The notes below the pieces were generated by a model. The model had not been told where the DNA came from and searched no databases. It saw only the letters and a program-made list of their open reading frames with translations. Of a stretch of 43,159 bases of DNA, positions 23,497-33,351 are shown piece after piece (the first letter of the stretch is position 1; the number at the start of each line of letters is the position of its first letter). Origin of the DNA: an uncultured Tissierellia bacterium (GTDB lineage Bacteria; Bacillota; Clostridia; Tissierellales; Peptoniphilaceae). The stretch covers positions 1-43,159 of the forward strand of contig CABTYV010000005.1 in NCBI GenBank assembly GCA_902489145.1, written 5' to 3'. A program made the translations under genes and the position numbers.

Positions 23497-24254
23497 GCTT
23501 CCTCCTTCGGATAGGCCGGAGTGGCCAGGCACAGACCCACCACCTCCAGCCCCAGGTCCTGCAGGGGGCCCAGCCCCTCCTGCATCGTCCTCCCTGTGGT
23601 CAATAGATCATCCAGCAAAATGCCCGGTGCTGCTTGCAGGCGGGCAAGCGGGATCCGGCCCCGTTTTTCCCGGCCCTTCACCCAATAGGAGCCCAAAAAG
23701 TCCCCCTGCACCAGGTCGGCCGCATAGACGCCCGTCACATTGACCAGGCGGTCCTTTCGATCGACCTTATTTTGCTCAGCCACCTCCCGCACTTTTTTCA
23801 GACAATGAACCAGCGCCCATCCCTTTTCCTGGGCCACGGCCTGGGCCAAGGCCTGAGCCGGATTGTAGCCGCGGAGCAGGGCCCGCCTGTTTCGCATGGG
23901 CATATAACCGATCCAGCGCACCCGGCTAAACTCCGGAGATTTTGCCAGGTAGGCGCATAAAATTTGTTGAAAGATCACTTGTTTATAACTTTTACCCATA
24001 AATTTATATTGGGCAAATTGATCCCGGATAAAGTTGTTATAAAAACAGGCCGCATAGGCCTCCATTCGAGGTCTGGATCCGACCCCTTCGGATAATATCC
24101 GGTGGCTGGCCGTTTGGTCAATCAAGTCCCAGCAGTGGGGGCAAAGTCCGCCCGAGGGACCGGGCGGGCCCCCACAGGCGGGACAGGTGGATACAAAAAA
24201 AAGGGCTTCGAAAAGCCCTTTTAAGATTTTCGGCCCCTGCTCCCAAAAGCTCAA
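23493..24254 (-). CDS. comF: ComF family protein
   Basis: A ComF-type protein with an N-terminal zinc finger (CPACGG...GGLCPHCWDL, about 24-45) and a C-terminal phosphoribosyltransferase fold with the PRPP loop ILLDDLLTTGRTM. In competent bacteria ComF supports uptake or handling of transformed single-stranded DNA. 253 residues if the TTG at 24254 is used: it overlaps the recD2 stop (TTGA) and has AAGGAGG 7 bases upstream. An in-frame ATG at 24272 would add 6 residues but has a weak site. Location after the helicase gene recD2 fits a DNA-handling role. Confidence 0.87.
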   Translation of the reverse strand: MSFWEQGPKILKGLFEALFFVSTCPACGGPPGPSGGLCPHCWDLIDQTASHRILSEGVGSRPRMEAYAACFYNNFIRDQFAQYKFMGKSYKQVIFQQILCAYLAKSPEFSRVRWIGYMPMRNRRALLRGYNPAQALAQAVAQEKGWALVHCLKKVREVAEQNKVDRKDRLVNVTGVYAADLVQGDFLGSYWVKGREKRGRIPLARLQAAPGILLDDLLTTGRTMQEGLGPLQDLGLEVVGLCLATPAYPKEEA

Positions 24255-26476
24255 GAAGTCTCCTCCTTCCATACCGCCTGCAGGTCTATTGCCCGCACTA
24301 AGGCCTCCTTCAGACTGGAATTGCGCCGGTCCTTGCGGTCATTTAGGACCATTTTTGAAAGGGCTGCGGGATTGCCCAAAAGAATGCAGAGGCGGGCGGC
24401 CCTGGTGATCGCCGTATAAAGCAAGTTGCGGGTGAGGAAAAAAGGAGAGCCGGCGATGATCGGTAGGACCACGCAGGGAAACTCCGATCCCTGCGCTTTA
24501 TGAATGGTAATGGCGAAGGCATGGGCCAGCTCCGAAAAATCCTTGGCCTCATAGCGCACCTTCCGCCCGTCCAAATCCGCCACCAGGGCCTCCCCGTCCG
24601 ACTCCAGCCGGTCGATGAAGCCGAAATCACCGTTATAAACCCCTTCTCCTTCTATCCCGTCCGGCCCCACCCAGCGTCGCTGATAATTGTTTTTGATCTG
24701 CATAATCTTATCCCCCGGACGAAAGACCTGGCCCCGAAAGAGGGCCTCCTCTTGGTCCTGTTTGGGGGGATTTAGGACCTGCTGGAGGCGTCGATTGAGC
24801 TCCTCCACCCCGCAGGGCCCTTTTTTCATGGCCGAAAGCACCTGGATATCCCGCTGGGGGTCCAGCTGATAGGCCTGGGGCAGCCGCCGGGCCACCAGAT
24901 CCTCCAAAAGATCTGCGCTGTCATAGTCGGTGGGCGCGCTGAGAAAGAAAAAATCCCCCGCCCGCTGGTTCATCTCCGGCAGCCGGCCTGCCTGAATGCG
25001 GTGGGCATTGGACACGATCAGGGAGCTGGCACTCTGGCGGTAAATCGTATCCAGTTGGATGGTGGAAAGTCGTCGGGAAGCAATCAAATCCGCCAAAACA
25101 TTGCCAGGACCCACGGAGGGCAGCTGATCCACATCTCCCACCAAAACCAGCCGGCAGCAATCCGGCAGGGCCCGAAGCAAATGGTCCATCAGGGTAAGAT
25201 CGATCATGGAAGCCTCATCGACCAGGAGGGCGTCAAGCTCGAGTGGATTGTCCTCGTTATAGGTACAAGCCAAGGCGCCCTCCTGACCCTGAAAGCCCAA
25301 CAGGCGGTGGAGGGTCGCCGCCTGGAAGTGGGTGGACTCCTCCATCCTTTTCGCAGCCCGGCCCGTCGGAGCGGCTAAGGCGCTTCTTAATCCATTGGCC
25401 CGGAAGAGCTCTAAAATCGCCCGCAAAATGGTTGTTTTCCCGGTACCCGGTCCACCCGTAATGACCATAACCGAATGATGGGCCGTCTCCCGAATGGCCT
25501 TTTTCTGCAAATCAGACAGGGAGAGGGCCATGGCCTGCTCCACGGCCGCTGCATCGATCACAAGCAGAGGGAGGTCGGAGCCGTGGGCAAGCAGGCGGGC
25601 CAGGTGGAAGGCGACGCTCCGCTCCGCTTCAAACGCCCAGGCCGGATACCAGCGATCGGAAGGATCCTGTACCGGCCCCCCCTGACGATAGAGGCGGCCC
25701 TGGGTGACCAGGGCCTCCAGGGCCTGATCCAGGTAAGCGGAGGGCTGGCCCAAAAGTCGCTGTAGCTCCTCCTCCACCCGCTGATAGGACCAGAAGCAGG
25801 AGCCCTCCTCTACCATTCGGTTGGAAAAAAGATAGGTGAGACCTGCCAGGGTGCGAAAATAGGAATCCTCTGCCACCCCCAACCTTCGGGCAATCTGATC
25901 CGCCGTATGAAAGCCAACGCCCTCGATGTCTTCTGCTAAACGATACGGATTTTCCTCCAGCAGCTGCCTGGTTTTGGCGCCGTAGCGCTCGACGATCTTG
26001 CCCGCCAGGTGGATGGTCAGGTCTAAAGACTGGAGATAGAGCATGACTGCCCGCGAGGCCTTCTGCTCCGCCAGGGCCTGATGGATCTCCTTGGCCCGCT
26101 TCCGGCCAATGCCCCTGATCTTCAGAAGAACCTCAGGATGCTCATAGATGGTCTCGAGTACCTTCAATCCATAGCGTTTGACCAGGGCCTGGGCGCGCGC
26201 CTGGCCCAGATGGGGAAAGAGGCCGGACGACAAATAAGCCACCAACTGACCTTCCGTTGATGGCTCCTGTTTCTCCGCTTGATGGACCTGAAATTGCTCC
26301 CCAAATTTGGGGTGAAAAGTAAATTCACCTGTCAGGGCATATTGCTCTCCCGGCTGGAGGGATAAAAAACTGCCAACGCAGGGTAAAGGACCGTCTGCTG
26401 TCTCCAGGACAAAGACGGTAAAGCCGCTCTCCTTGCTATGATAGCGGACCTTCTCTACTCGACCTTCCACCTGCAT
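24251..26476 (-). CDS. recD2: RecD2 family ATP-dependent DNA helicase
   Basis: An SF1B 5'-3' DNA helicase of the RecD2 type, found without RecBC; roles in replication fork and mismatch repair in Bacillus. The 741 residues show an N-terminal OB-like domain (VEGRVEKVRYHSKESGFTVF), helix-hairpin-helix repeats (LLKIRGIGRKRAKEIHQAL, IEGVGFHTADQIARRLG), Walker A TGGPGTGKTTIL near 340-350, Walker B LLVDEASMIDL, GDVDQLPSVGPG, and the C-terminal AFAITIHKAQGSEFP. The ATG at 26476 has an AGGAG that includes part of the murA stop. Confidence 0.95.
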   Translation of the reverse strand: MQVEGRVEKVRYHSKESGFTVFVLETADGPLPCVGSFLSLQPGEQYALTGEFTFHPKFGEQFQVHQAEKQEPSTEGQLVAYLSSGLFPHLGQARAQALVKRYGLKVLETIYEHPEVLLKIRGIGRKRAKEIHQALAEQKASRAVMLYLQSLDLTIHLAGKIVERYGAKTRQLLEENPYRLAEDIEGVGFHTADQIARRLGVAEDSYFRTLAGLTYLFSNRMVEEGSCFWSYQRVEEELQRLLGQPSAYLDQALEALVTQGRLYRQGGPVQDPSDRWYPAWAFEAERSVAFHLARLLAHGSDLPLLVIDAAAVEQAMALSLSDLQKKAIRETAHHSVMVITGGPGTGKTTILRAILELFRANGLRSALAAPTGRAAKRMEESTHFQAATLHRLLGFQGQEGALACTYNEDNPLELDALLVDEASMIDLTLMDHLLRALPDCCRLVLVGDVDQLPSVGPGNVLADLIASRRLSTIQLDTIYRQSASSLIVSNAHRIQAGRLPEMNQRAGDFFFLSAPTDYDSADLLEDLVARRLPQAYQLDPQRDIQVLSAMKKGPCGVEELNRRLQQVLNPPKQDQEEALFRGQVFRPGDKIMQIKNNYQRRWVGPDGIEGEGVYNGDFGFIDRLESDGEALVADLDGRKVRYEAKDFSELAHAFAITIHKAQGSEFPCVVLPIIAGSPFFLTRNLLYTAITRAARLCILLGNPAALSKMVLNDRKDRRNSSLKEALVRAIDLQAVWKEETS

Positions 26477-26485
26477 CTGGGACTC

Positions 26486-27754
26486 CTACTCTTCGATACG
26501 GCACACATCGGCGCCCAGGCCGCGAAGCTTCTCCTCAAAGTGGTCATAGCCCCGGTCCAAATGGTACACATTATATACCTTTGTCTCGCCTTCGGCGATC
26601 AGGCCGGCCAATACCAAGGCGGCACCCGCCCGAAGATCGGTGGCTCGAACCCGGTTGCCCACCAGATGGTCCACCCCGCGAATAATGGCTTCATTGCCCT
26701 CCGTCAAAATCAGGGCCCCCATCTTGTTGAGCTCATCCACATGCATGAAGCGGTTTTCAAAAACCGTTTCATCTACTTTGGATTGCCCCTTGGCCGTCGT
26801 CATCATGGCCATAAACTGCGCCTGGACATCGGTCGGCAGACCCGGATAAGGCAGGGTCCGAATCTTAAAGGGCTTGAGACTTTTCGCACCCTGGATGGTG
26901 ATGACATCCTCATCCTCCGCCTCCTCCACCTGGCAGCCTGACTCTCGAAGCTTGGCCAGTACCGGGCGGATATGCTCGCTGAGGACATTTTCCACCGTCA
27001 CATGGCCTCCCGTCATGGCGGCTGCGATCAAGAAGGTCGCCGCCTCAATCCGGTCTGGAATGATGGCATGATGGGCGCCGCCCAAACGCGCCACCCCCTG
27101 AATGCTCACCGTCGAGGTGCCGGCGCCACGAATCTTAGCCCCCATCTTATTTAAGAAGTTGGCTAAATCTACGTTTTCAGGCTCCTTGGCCGCATTTTCA
27201 ATGATCGTCTCTCCCTTGGCCATGGTGGCCGCCAGCATGATGTTCTGAGTCGCGCCCACGGAGGGGAAATCCAGGTACACGCGGCCGCCCACCAGCCCCC
27301 CGACTGGCGCACTGGCCCCGATGACATCGGGCTCCTGATCGATCTCCGCGCCCAAGGCCGCAAAGCCCTTCAGATGGAGGTCCACCGGCCGCTTGCCAAT
27401 GGAGCAGCCCCCCGGAAGGCCGATCTTCGTCCGACCAAACTTAGTCAGAAGCGGGCCCATGACGATAAAAGAAGCTCGCATGCGGTTGACCAGCTCATAA
27501 GGCGGGGCCACCCGGTCCACCCCGCGCGGATCAATCTTGATCACGCCAGGGATATGATCGTCCACCTTGGCGTGGAGGGAGCGAAGCACCTCCACCATCA
27601 CGTGCACGTCCTCCAGAGGAGGGACATTGTCCAAAATAATTTCTTCATTGCCCAACAGGGAGGCGGCCAGGATCGGCAAAGCCGCATTTTTGGCGCCGGA
27701 AATGGCTACTCGGCCCTGCAATGGCGCACTATGCCGGACTCTAATATAGGTCAT
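26486..27754 (-). CDS. murA: UDP-N-acetylglucosamine 1-carboxyvinyltransferase (MurA)
   Basis: First committed step of peptidoglycan synthesis: transfer of enolpyruvate from PEP to UDP-GlcNAc. The 422 residues have the conserved SGAKNAALP (Lys22, Asn23), RMRASFIVMGPLL and the active-site loop GLPGGCSIGKRPVDLH with Cys117, the residue attacked by fosfomycin. The ATG at 27754 is taken as start because GAGGAGAG precedes it; an ATG 4 codons earlier overlaps that site. It belongs to the large minus-strand gene series. Many Bacillota carry two MurA copies; a second is not in this window. Confidence 0.96.
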   Translation of the reverse strand: MTYIRVRHSAPLQGRVAISGAKNAALPILAASLLGNEEIILDNVPPLEDVHVMVEVLRSLHAKVDDHIPGVIKIDPRGVDRVAPPYELVNRMRASFIVMGPLLTKFGRTKIGLPGGCSIGKRPVDLHLKGFAALGAEIDQEPDVIGASAPVGGLVGGRVYLDFPSVGATQNIMLAATMAKGETIIENAAKEPENVDLANFLNKMGAKIRGAGTSTVSIQGVARLGGAHHAIIPDRIEAATFLIAAAMTGGHVTVENVLSEHIRPVLAKLRESGCQVEEAEDEDVITIQGAKSLKPFKIRTLPYPGLPTDVQAQFMAMMTTAKGQSKVDETVFENRFMHVDELNKMGALILTEGNEAIIRGVDHLVGNRVRATDLRAGAALVLAGLIAEGETKVYNVYHLDRGYDHFEEKLRGLGADVCRIEE

Positions 27755-27816
27755 ATCTCTCCTCATTCCAAGGTTCAGACGCTTCCAAAAAAGGCCGATG
27801 GGTCCTTTTTTCCGTC

Positions 27817-28446
27817 CTATTTGGTTCCAAATAACCGGTCCCCGGCATCGCCCAGACCTGGCAGAATATAGGCATTCTCATCCAGGCCCCGGTCCAGCCC
27901 CGCCAGGGTAATATCGACATCCGGATGGGCCTCTGTGACCGCCTGAATCCCTTCCGGCGCCCCAATAATCGACACCGCATGGATGGACTGGCAGCCATAT
28001 TTTTTCAAGGAATCGATCGTATCGATCATGGAGCCCCCCGTCGCCAGCATGGGATCTAGCACGAAAATCTCCCGTTCGCTGACATCGGCCGGCATTTTAA
28101 AATAGTATTCAACAGGCTTATGCGTAGCCGGATCCCGGTAGAGGCCCACATGCCCCACCCGTGCAGAAGGTACGATCTCCAAAAAGGCATCCACCATGCC
28201 CAGCCCCGCGCGCAGGATGGGGACGAAACAGAGCTTTTTCCCGGCCAAGGCATAGCCCTTGGTTTTCTCCATCGGTGTCTCGATGGCAATCTCCTTGAGC
28301 GCTAGATTCCGGGTGGCTTCATAGGCCTCCAGGAGGGCAATCTCCCCTACAATCTGGCGAAATTCATTGGTGGTGGTGTTTTTGTCCCGTAAGATGGTCA
28401 GCTTATGCTTAACCAGGGGATGGTCGAGCACGGTAACATTTGGCAT
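27817..28446 (-). CDS. upp: Uracil phosphoribosyltransferase (Upp)
   Basis: Salvages uracil to UMP with PRPP. The 209 residues contain the uracil PRTase pattern: LCFVPILRAGLGMVDAFLEI near 72-91, YYFKMPADV, the PRPP-binding VLDPMLATGGSM near 129-140 and a C-terminal GLGDAGDRLFGT. GGAGGAAGCC lies just before the ATG. It is between tsaC and murA, with 62 bases to murA, the largest gap in the ten-gene series. Functionally it pairs with the permease at 17839. Confidence 0.97.
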   Translation of the reverse strand: MPNVTVLDHPLVKHKLTILRDKNTTTNEFRQIVGEIALLEAYEATRNLALKEIAIETPMEKTKGYALAGKKLCFVPILRAGLGMVDAFLEIVPSARVGHVGLYRDPATHKPVEYYFKMPADVSEREIFVLDPMLATGGSMIDTIDSLKKYGCQSIHAVSIIGAPEGIQAVTEAHPDVDITLAGLDRGLDENAYILPGLGDAGDRLFGTK

Positions 28447-28455
28447 GGCTTCCTC

Positions 28456-29601
28456 CTATCCTTCTATTACGCGGCCGGCGGCCGCCTTCCTCATCCGGTT
28501 CATAATTGACGCACCGTAGCCCTCTGCCGGCACGCCCATGGCCCAAATTTTTTGGATCCCCGCCAGATCAAAACGACGGAGGTTGGTAAAAAGGCTATGG
28601 CCCATCTCGGTCAAATTGCTGATGGGGCCCTGGCTGATCACATAGGGGGCCTGGAAGCCCTCCTCCTTTAGAAGCTGGCGCAGGGGCTCTTTGCCCTCGT
28701 CAAAGACGAGAAAGCCCACGGCCTCGGGACGAGGCGCCCGGGCATAATCAGCGGCCCATCGATCCAGTACCTGTTTCATGGTATCACTTTTTGTGATAAA
28801 AATGGTCATTTCTGCAGCAGGGGCGTAATGTTTATATTTCTGGCCCGGCGATTTGGGAATCTGGCCCTGGTCCAGAAGGGCCGGATCGAGGCGGATGCCC
28901 GGCAGATAGGGGGCCAAATGATCGGGGGTGTAAAAACCGGGCCGGAGGATCACGGCGGGGTGGACCGTCACGTCCACCACGGTCGATTCGATGCCGATCG
29001 CACAGTCGCCCCCGTCCAAAATCAGCGGCAAGCGGCCGGCCATATCCCGGTAGACGTCCACGGCATTGGTCGGAGAGGGGCGGCCCGAAAGGTTGGCCGA
29101 AGGGGCGGCGACCGGACACTGGCAGGCACGCAAAAAAGCCCGGGCCGACAACAGGGAAGGCATCCGAATGCCGACCGTGTCGCCCCCGGCGGTCACCTCA
29201 TCCGGGACCCGGGCGCTGCGCTTCCATATCAGGGTTAAGGGGCCGGGCCACAGGGCGTCCATGAGCGCTGAATAGGGGGTCAAATCCTGATCCACCAGGG
29301 GCGGGATTTGCTCCTTCGCTGCAATATGCAAAATCAGGGGGTTGTCCCCCGGACGGCCCTTGGCGGCAAAGATCTGCTTCACGGCCGCCGGATCTAATCC
29401 ATTGGCCCCCAGCCCGTAGACCGTTTCGGTGGGAAAGGCGACCAGGGCGCCGGAGCGAATGAGGGCGCCAGCACGCGCCAGGAGCGCCTCATCCAGGTGG
29501 CCCTCCGGATCATAGACTGGCAGGCAATCCGTATCAAGGGTCCGAGAAATCCTGGACTGACCGAGTCCCTCGGCTTGCAAAAATTCCTGGTCCTGCTTCA
29601 T
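28456..29601 (-). CDS. tsaC: Threonylcarbamoyl-AMP synthase (Sua5/YwlC type)
   Basis: Forms threonylcarbamoyl-AMP from threonine, bicarbonate and ATP for the t6A modification of tRNA. The 381-residue protein is the long Sua5 form: a YrdC domain (about 35-230) with ALVAFPTETVYGLGANG, AAKGRPGDNPLILHI, LWPGPLTLIWKR, PSANLSGRPSPT and IESTVVDV, followed by a linker with KSPGQKYKHYAP and a Rossmann-like Sua5 C-terminal domain. The start overlaps the pyrophosphatase stop (ATGA). The first 30 residues form a non-conserved extension. Confidence 0.95.
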   Translation of the reverse strand: MKQDQEFLQAEGLGQSRISRTLDTDCLPVYDPEGHLDEALLARAGALIRSGALVAFPTETVYGLGANGLDPAAVKQIFAAKGRPGDNPLILHIAAKEQIPPLVDQDLTPYSALMDALWPGPLTLIWKRSARVPDEVTAGGDTVGIRMPSLLSARAFLRACQCPVAAPSANLSGRPSPTNAVDVYRDMAGRLPLILDGGDCAIGIESTVVDVTVHPAVILRPGFYTPDHLAPYLPGIRLDPALLDQGQIPKSPGQKYKHYAPAAEMTIFITKSDTMKQVLDRWAADYARAPRPEAVGFLVFDEGKEPLRQLLKEEGFQAPYVISQGPISNLTEMGHSLFTNLRRFDLAGIQKIWAMGVPAEGYGASIMNRMRKAAAGRVIEG

Positions 29602-31271
29602 TGCCCGCCCTCCCCTTCGCTGATGGCATGGTTGAGCTTGGGAATAAGCTGTTTTTTCCTCGACAGAAGGCCGGGCGCGACGAACATGTGACGCTGGAGG
29701 GTCTGGGCAAATTCCCGGGCGACATATTGGTCATGGGCGCCTGCGACCATGACCTTTGACGACTCTTCAAAAATATTGGTCATGAGCAGGATATAAGTAT
29801 CGTCCCCCTGCTCCCGGAGAATCCGGTTCATCTCCTGATAGAGCTTCTCCGTCAGCTCCTCGGTCATATGATCCTCCATGGTAAAGACCTGGGCCACCCG
29901 GACCTTTTGCCCCCGAATATCGAAGAATTTCACATCCTCGGTCAGGATATCCTTGGCCTTTTTGTGGGTCAGGTCGGTTCCGGCTCGGAACATTTCCATG
30001 GCGTACTTTTCTGGGTCAATGCCTGCCACCGGCGCCAGCCTGGCTACGGCCAAACGGTCTTGATCCGTCGTCGTGGGCGACCGGAACAGGAGGGTGTCGG
30101 AGATGATAGCGGAGCACATGAGCCCCGCCGCGACCCGGGAGGGGCGAATGCCCTGTTCATAGAAAAGCTGAGAGATGATGGTGGAGGTGCAGCCCACTGG
30201 GACGTTTCGGAAGTAAATAGGCCCTGCCGTGGTCACATTGGCCACCCGGTGGTGGTCGATGATCTCCAGAATTTCAGCCTGGCCCAAATCAGGGATGGAC
30301 TGGGAGGCTTCATTGTGATCGACCAGGATCACCTGTTTTTTTCTGGTATTGATCAGGTGGTAGCGGGAAATGGAGCCGACCACTCGATTTTGTGCATCGA
30401 CAACCGGATAGGAGCGAAAGCGGGTGGAAGCCATCTTCTGCCGCACATCGGGCAGGTAGTCCGTGGTATGAAAATAAATCAGGTTCTCCCGGGTCATCAG
30501 GAAGCCGACCGGGACCGCCTGGGGCAGGAGGCGGGCTGCCGTATAGGTAGATAGGGCCGTCGAAAGAACGGTCACCCCCGCCTGGTCCGCCTGGGCGAGC
30601 AAATCCTCGGCCATTTCCGTCCCATTGGTCAAAATGAGCAGGGCCACGCCCTTTTGAATGGCGTCGCGCTGGGCTTCCCGGCGGTCCCCCACCAGGACCA
30701 GGTCGTTTTCGCTGATCAGGTCATTGTCCACGTGGCTCATGGCATAGATGGTGATCGCTCCGCTGATGGGGCGGGCCTCCTTGGGCTTACAAAGGGGCTT
30801 AGCGGACAACACCTGGATAATATTGGTCAGGGGCGTCTCGGCCCGTCCTAATATATTGTCGTTCCAAATATTGGCATAGGAGTGGGCAATGTTGGATAAG
30901 GAAATAATGCCCAGCAAGCGGTCCGCTTCATCGACCACAGCCAAATTGTTCTGATAGTTGCTCTGAATGATCTCCGTCGCCTGGTAGAGGGTCGTATCCG
31001 GTGAAATGCCACTGGAGGCATCGATCGAAAGATCCCCTAAAATCGGCTGAATGCTCTCCAGATACTGGGGCGGTTCCACCTGAAAATAGTCCAGCACGAA
31101 GCGGCTTTCCTGGTTGAGCTCACCCAGGCGGACCGGCACCGCTTCCCGGCTGCCCAGGCGGTTCTTCAGCTCGGCATAGGCCAGGGCGGAGCAAATGGAG
31201 TCTGTATCCGGATTTTGATGGCCGGTGATATAGATCTTGTCTTCTTTTCCCATCGTCTTTGCCTGGTCCAT
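29598..31271 (-). CDS. ppaC: Manganese-dependent inorganic pyrophosphatase with CBS and DRTGG domains
   Basis: A family II (DHH) pyrophosphatase, 557 residues. The DHH catalytic domain is split by a regulatory insert. N-terminal metal motif ITGHQNPDTDS (18-25); then a CBS motif (about 75-125), a DRTGG-like region (about 195-255), a second CBS motif (about 260-310), then ILVDHNEASQS, EIIDHHRVAN and the DHHA2 C-terminal domain. CBS-PPases of Clostridia are known to be inhibited by AMP/ADP, and DRTGG-containing ones to respond to diadenosine polyphosphates. AAAGGAGG precedes the ATG at 31271, 2 bases after the ftsH stop. Confidence 0.94.
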   Translation of the reverse strand: MDQAKTMGKEDKIYITGHQNPDTDSICSALAYAELKNRLGSREAVPVRLGELNQESRFVLDYFQVEPPQYLESIQPILGDLSIDASSGISPDTTLYQATEIIQSNYQNNLAVVDEADRLLGIISLSNIAHSYANIWNDNILGRAETPLTNIIQVLSAKPLCKPKEARPISGAITIYAMSHVDNDLISENDLVLVGDRREAQRDAIQKGVALLILTNGTEMAEDLLAQADQAGVTVLSTALSTYTAARLLPQAVPVGFLMTRENLIYFHTTDYLPDVRQKMASTRFRSYPVVDAQNRVVGSISRYHLINTRKKQVILVDHNEASQSIPDLGQAEILEIIDHHRVANVTTAGPIYFRNVPVGCTSTIISQLFYEQGIRPSRVAAGLMCSAIISDTLLFRSPTTTDQDRLAVARLAPVAGIDPEKYAMEMFRAGTDLTHKKAKDILTEDVKFFDIRGQKVRVAQVFTMEDHMTEELTEKLYQEMNRILREQGDDTYILLMTNIFEESSKVMVAGAHDQYVAREFAQTLQRHMFVAPGLLSRKKQLIPKLNHAISEGEGGQ

Positions 31272-31273
31272 CC

Positions 31274-33154
31274 TTAGGCCTCCTTTGGGGCATCGTCCGC
31301 CGCCGCTTCCTGCTTTTGAATGGGTTCATGGCCATAGAAAACGAGCGAGCGATTTAAAAGCTCCATAAACTCCTCCCCCGTGATCGTTTCCTTCTCCAGG
31401 AGGTAGCCGGCCAGATCGTGAAGCTGCTGCTCATAGCGCGTCAGGATATCGTAGGCCGACTGGTGAGCCGTGTGGATGATCTCCTTGACCATCCGGTCAA
31501 TCTCCCCTGCCGTCTCCGGGGCAGCCATTAGCGAGGTGTCCCCGCCCAGATAGGCATTTTCCACCGTCTCCAGGGCAATGAAGGAAAAGGCTTCGCTCAT
31601 GCCGAAGCGGGTGACCATGGCCCGGGCAATCCGAGTCGCCCGTTCAATGTCATTGGAGGCTCCAGTAGTAGCGGTGTGAAAAACGAGTTCTTCCGCCGAG
31701 CGGCCACCTGAGAGGACCTCGATCTCCCGCTGGAGATCCTCCCGCGTCTGCAGGACCTTCTCCTCCTCATCGACCTGCATGGTATAGCCCAGGGCGCCGG
31801 AGGTCCTTGGGATAATGGTGATCTTGGTCACCGGCGCCGCCTGCTTTTGCAAAGCCGCGACCAGGGCATGGCCCACCTCATGATAGGCAATCATCTTTTT
31901 GTCCCGATCCGTAATCACTGCGTTTTTCTTCTGCTGGCCGGCCAGGACGGTCTCCACCGACTCCATCAAGTCCTCCGTCGTTACCTGGTCCCGCTTTTGA
32001 CGGACCGCCCGGAGGGCTCCTTCGTTAATAATATTGGCCAGATCAGCGCCCGACGTCCCGGCAGTCATGCGGGCCACCGCCTGAAAATCAATATCCCGCT
32101 CCATCCTTACATCACGGGCGTGCACACGGAGGATGGCCTCCCGGCCACGCACATCCGGCAGCTCCACCCGCACCGTCCGGTCAAAGCGCCCCGGCCGCGT
32201 AAGCGCGGGATCCAGAACCTCAGGCCGGTTGGTAGCAGCCAGAATGACCACGCCGGCGTTGGCATCAAAGCCGTCCATCTCGGAAAGGAGCTGGTTGAGG
32301 GTTTGCTCGCGTTCGTCATTGCCCCCCAGCCCCCGACCATCGCGCCTTTTGCCGATGGCATCAATCTCATCGATAAAGACGATACAAGGGGCCTTTTTCT
32401 TGGCCTCCTTAAAAAGGTCCCGCACCTTCGAGGCACCCAGGCCCACAAACAGCTCCACAAATTCAGAGCCGGAGATGATGAAAAAGGGCACATCGGCCTC
32501 TCCCGCTACGGCCTGGGCCATCAGGGTTTTGCCGGTTCCCGGCGGCCCCACTAAAAGGACCCCCTTGGGGCAAATGGCCCCGATGGATTCATATTTTTTG
32601 GGATGGGCCAGAAAATCGACAATCTCATCCAAGGACTCCTTGGCTTCATCCTGGCCGGCCACGTCGTCGAAGCTCTTTACCGTTTCCGCCTTCACATAGA
32701 CCTTGGCGTTGGACTTGCCAAAGCTGAGTGCATTGGACCCCGATACGGACTTCATGAGCCGGGAACCAATGAACCAGAAAAGAAGAAGGGGGAAGAGGAA
32801 GGTCAAGAGGAGCGTGATCAGGGGATTGGGCGTGGGTGGGATGATGGCCCCAAACTCCACGCCTTTTTTCTTGAGGGTCTCCGTCAAAGTTGGATCCTCC
32901 CAGGGGCCGGTCTCATAGGCCTCCTTTTTGCCCTGCTCGTTTTGGATTTCAAAGACAAAGCGATTTTCCTTGCGCGAAACCTTTTGCACCCGGTTCCGAT
33001 CCAACTCCTGGACAAAGCGGGAATAGGGCACCTCCTTGACCGGCTTTTTATTGACCGCTGGTACAATGAAAAGCTGGGCCACAATCAGGGCCAGGAGGAC
33101 AGCTATATAGTAATAGGTAATCTTTTTGGGTTGACGATCTGGATTGTTTTTCAT
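31274..33154 (-). CDS. ftsH: ATP-dependent zinc metalloprotease FtsH
   Basis: Membrane-anchored AAA+ protease that removes misassembled membrane proteins and some regulators. The 626 residues have two membrane helices (about 12-33 and 109-133) with an extracytoplasmic domain between, the AAA module (Walker A GPPGTGKT at 203-210, Walker B IVFIDEIDAIG, the second region of homology ATNRPEVLDPALTRPGRFDR) and the protease site HEVGH near residue 425. Length is typical for Bacillota. It is the first gene of the ten-gene minus-strand series, and divergent from the SPFH gene. Confidence 0.97.
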   Translation of the reverse strand: MKNNPDRQPKKITYYYIAVLLALIVAQLFIVPAVNKKPVKEVPYSRFVQELDRNRVQKVSRKENRFVFEIQNEQGKKEAYETGPWEDPTLTETLKKKGVEFGAIIPPTPNPLITLLLTFLFPLLLFWFIGSRLMKSVSGSNALSFGKSNAKVYVKAETVKSFDDVAGQDEAKESLDEIVDFLAHPKKYESIGAICPKGVLLVGPPGTGKTLMAQAVAGEADVPFFIISGSEFVELFVGLGASKVRDLFKEAKKKAPCIVFIDEIDAIGKRRDGRGLGGNDEREQTLNQLLSEMDGFDANAGVVILAATNRPEVLDPALTRPGRFDRTVRVELPDVRGREAILRVHARDVRMERDIDFQAVARMTAGTSGADLANIINEGALRAVRQKRDQVTTEDLMESVETVLAGQQKKNAVITDRDKKMIAYHEVGHALVAALQKQAAPVTKITIIPRTSGALGYTMQVDEEEKVLQTREDLQREIEVLSGGRSAEELVFHTATTGASNDIERATRIARAMVTRFGMSEAFSFIALETVENAYLGGDTSLMAAPETAGEIDRMVKEIIHTAHQSAYDILTRYEQQLHDLAGYLLEKETITGEEFMELLNRSLVFYGHEPIQKQEAAADDAPKEA

Positions 33155-33351
33155 GCCATTCCTTTCTAGAAAGACGTCGCTTCTGTCCTGATTCGGGTAT
33201 AAGATAATCAGTCGGCGACGGGATCTCCCTTTATTCTACCCCAGGAAGGGGAAGCTATTCCTCCCTCTGAGAGATTCTGACGGGACCATCGGATCCCGCG
33301 ACCAACCCGCCGAAACGGTGATAAGAGAAAAAGACATGCGAGGAGGCCACT

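Noticed and set aside
23465..23743. Plus-strand proline-rich frames over comF and other GC-rich genes
   Set aside because: These are opposite-strand shadows of conserved genes, caused by high GC; none has a ribosome site or domain.
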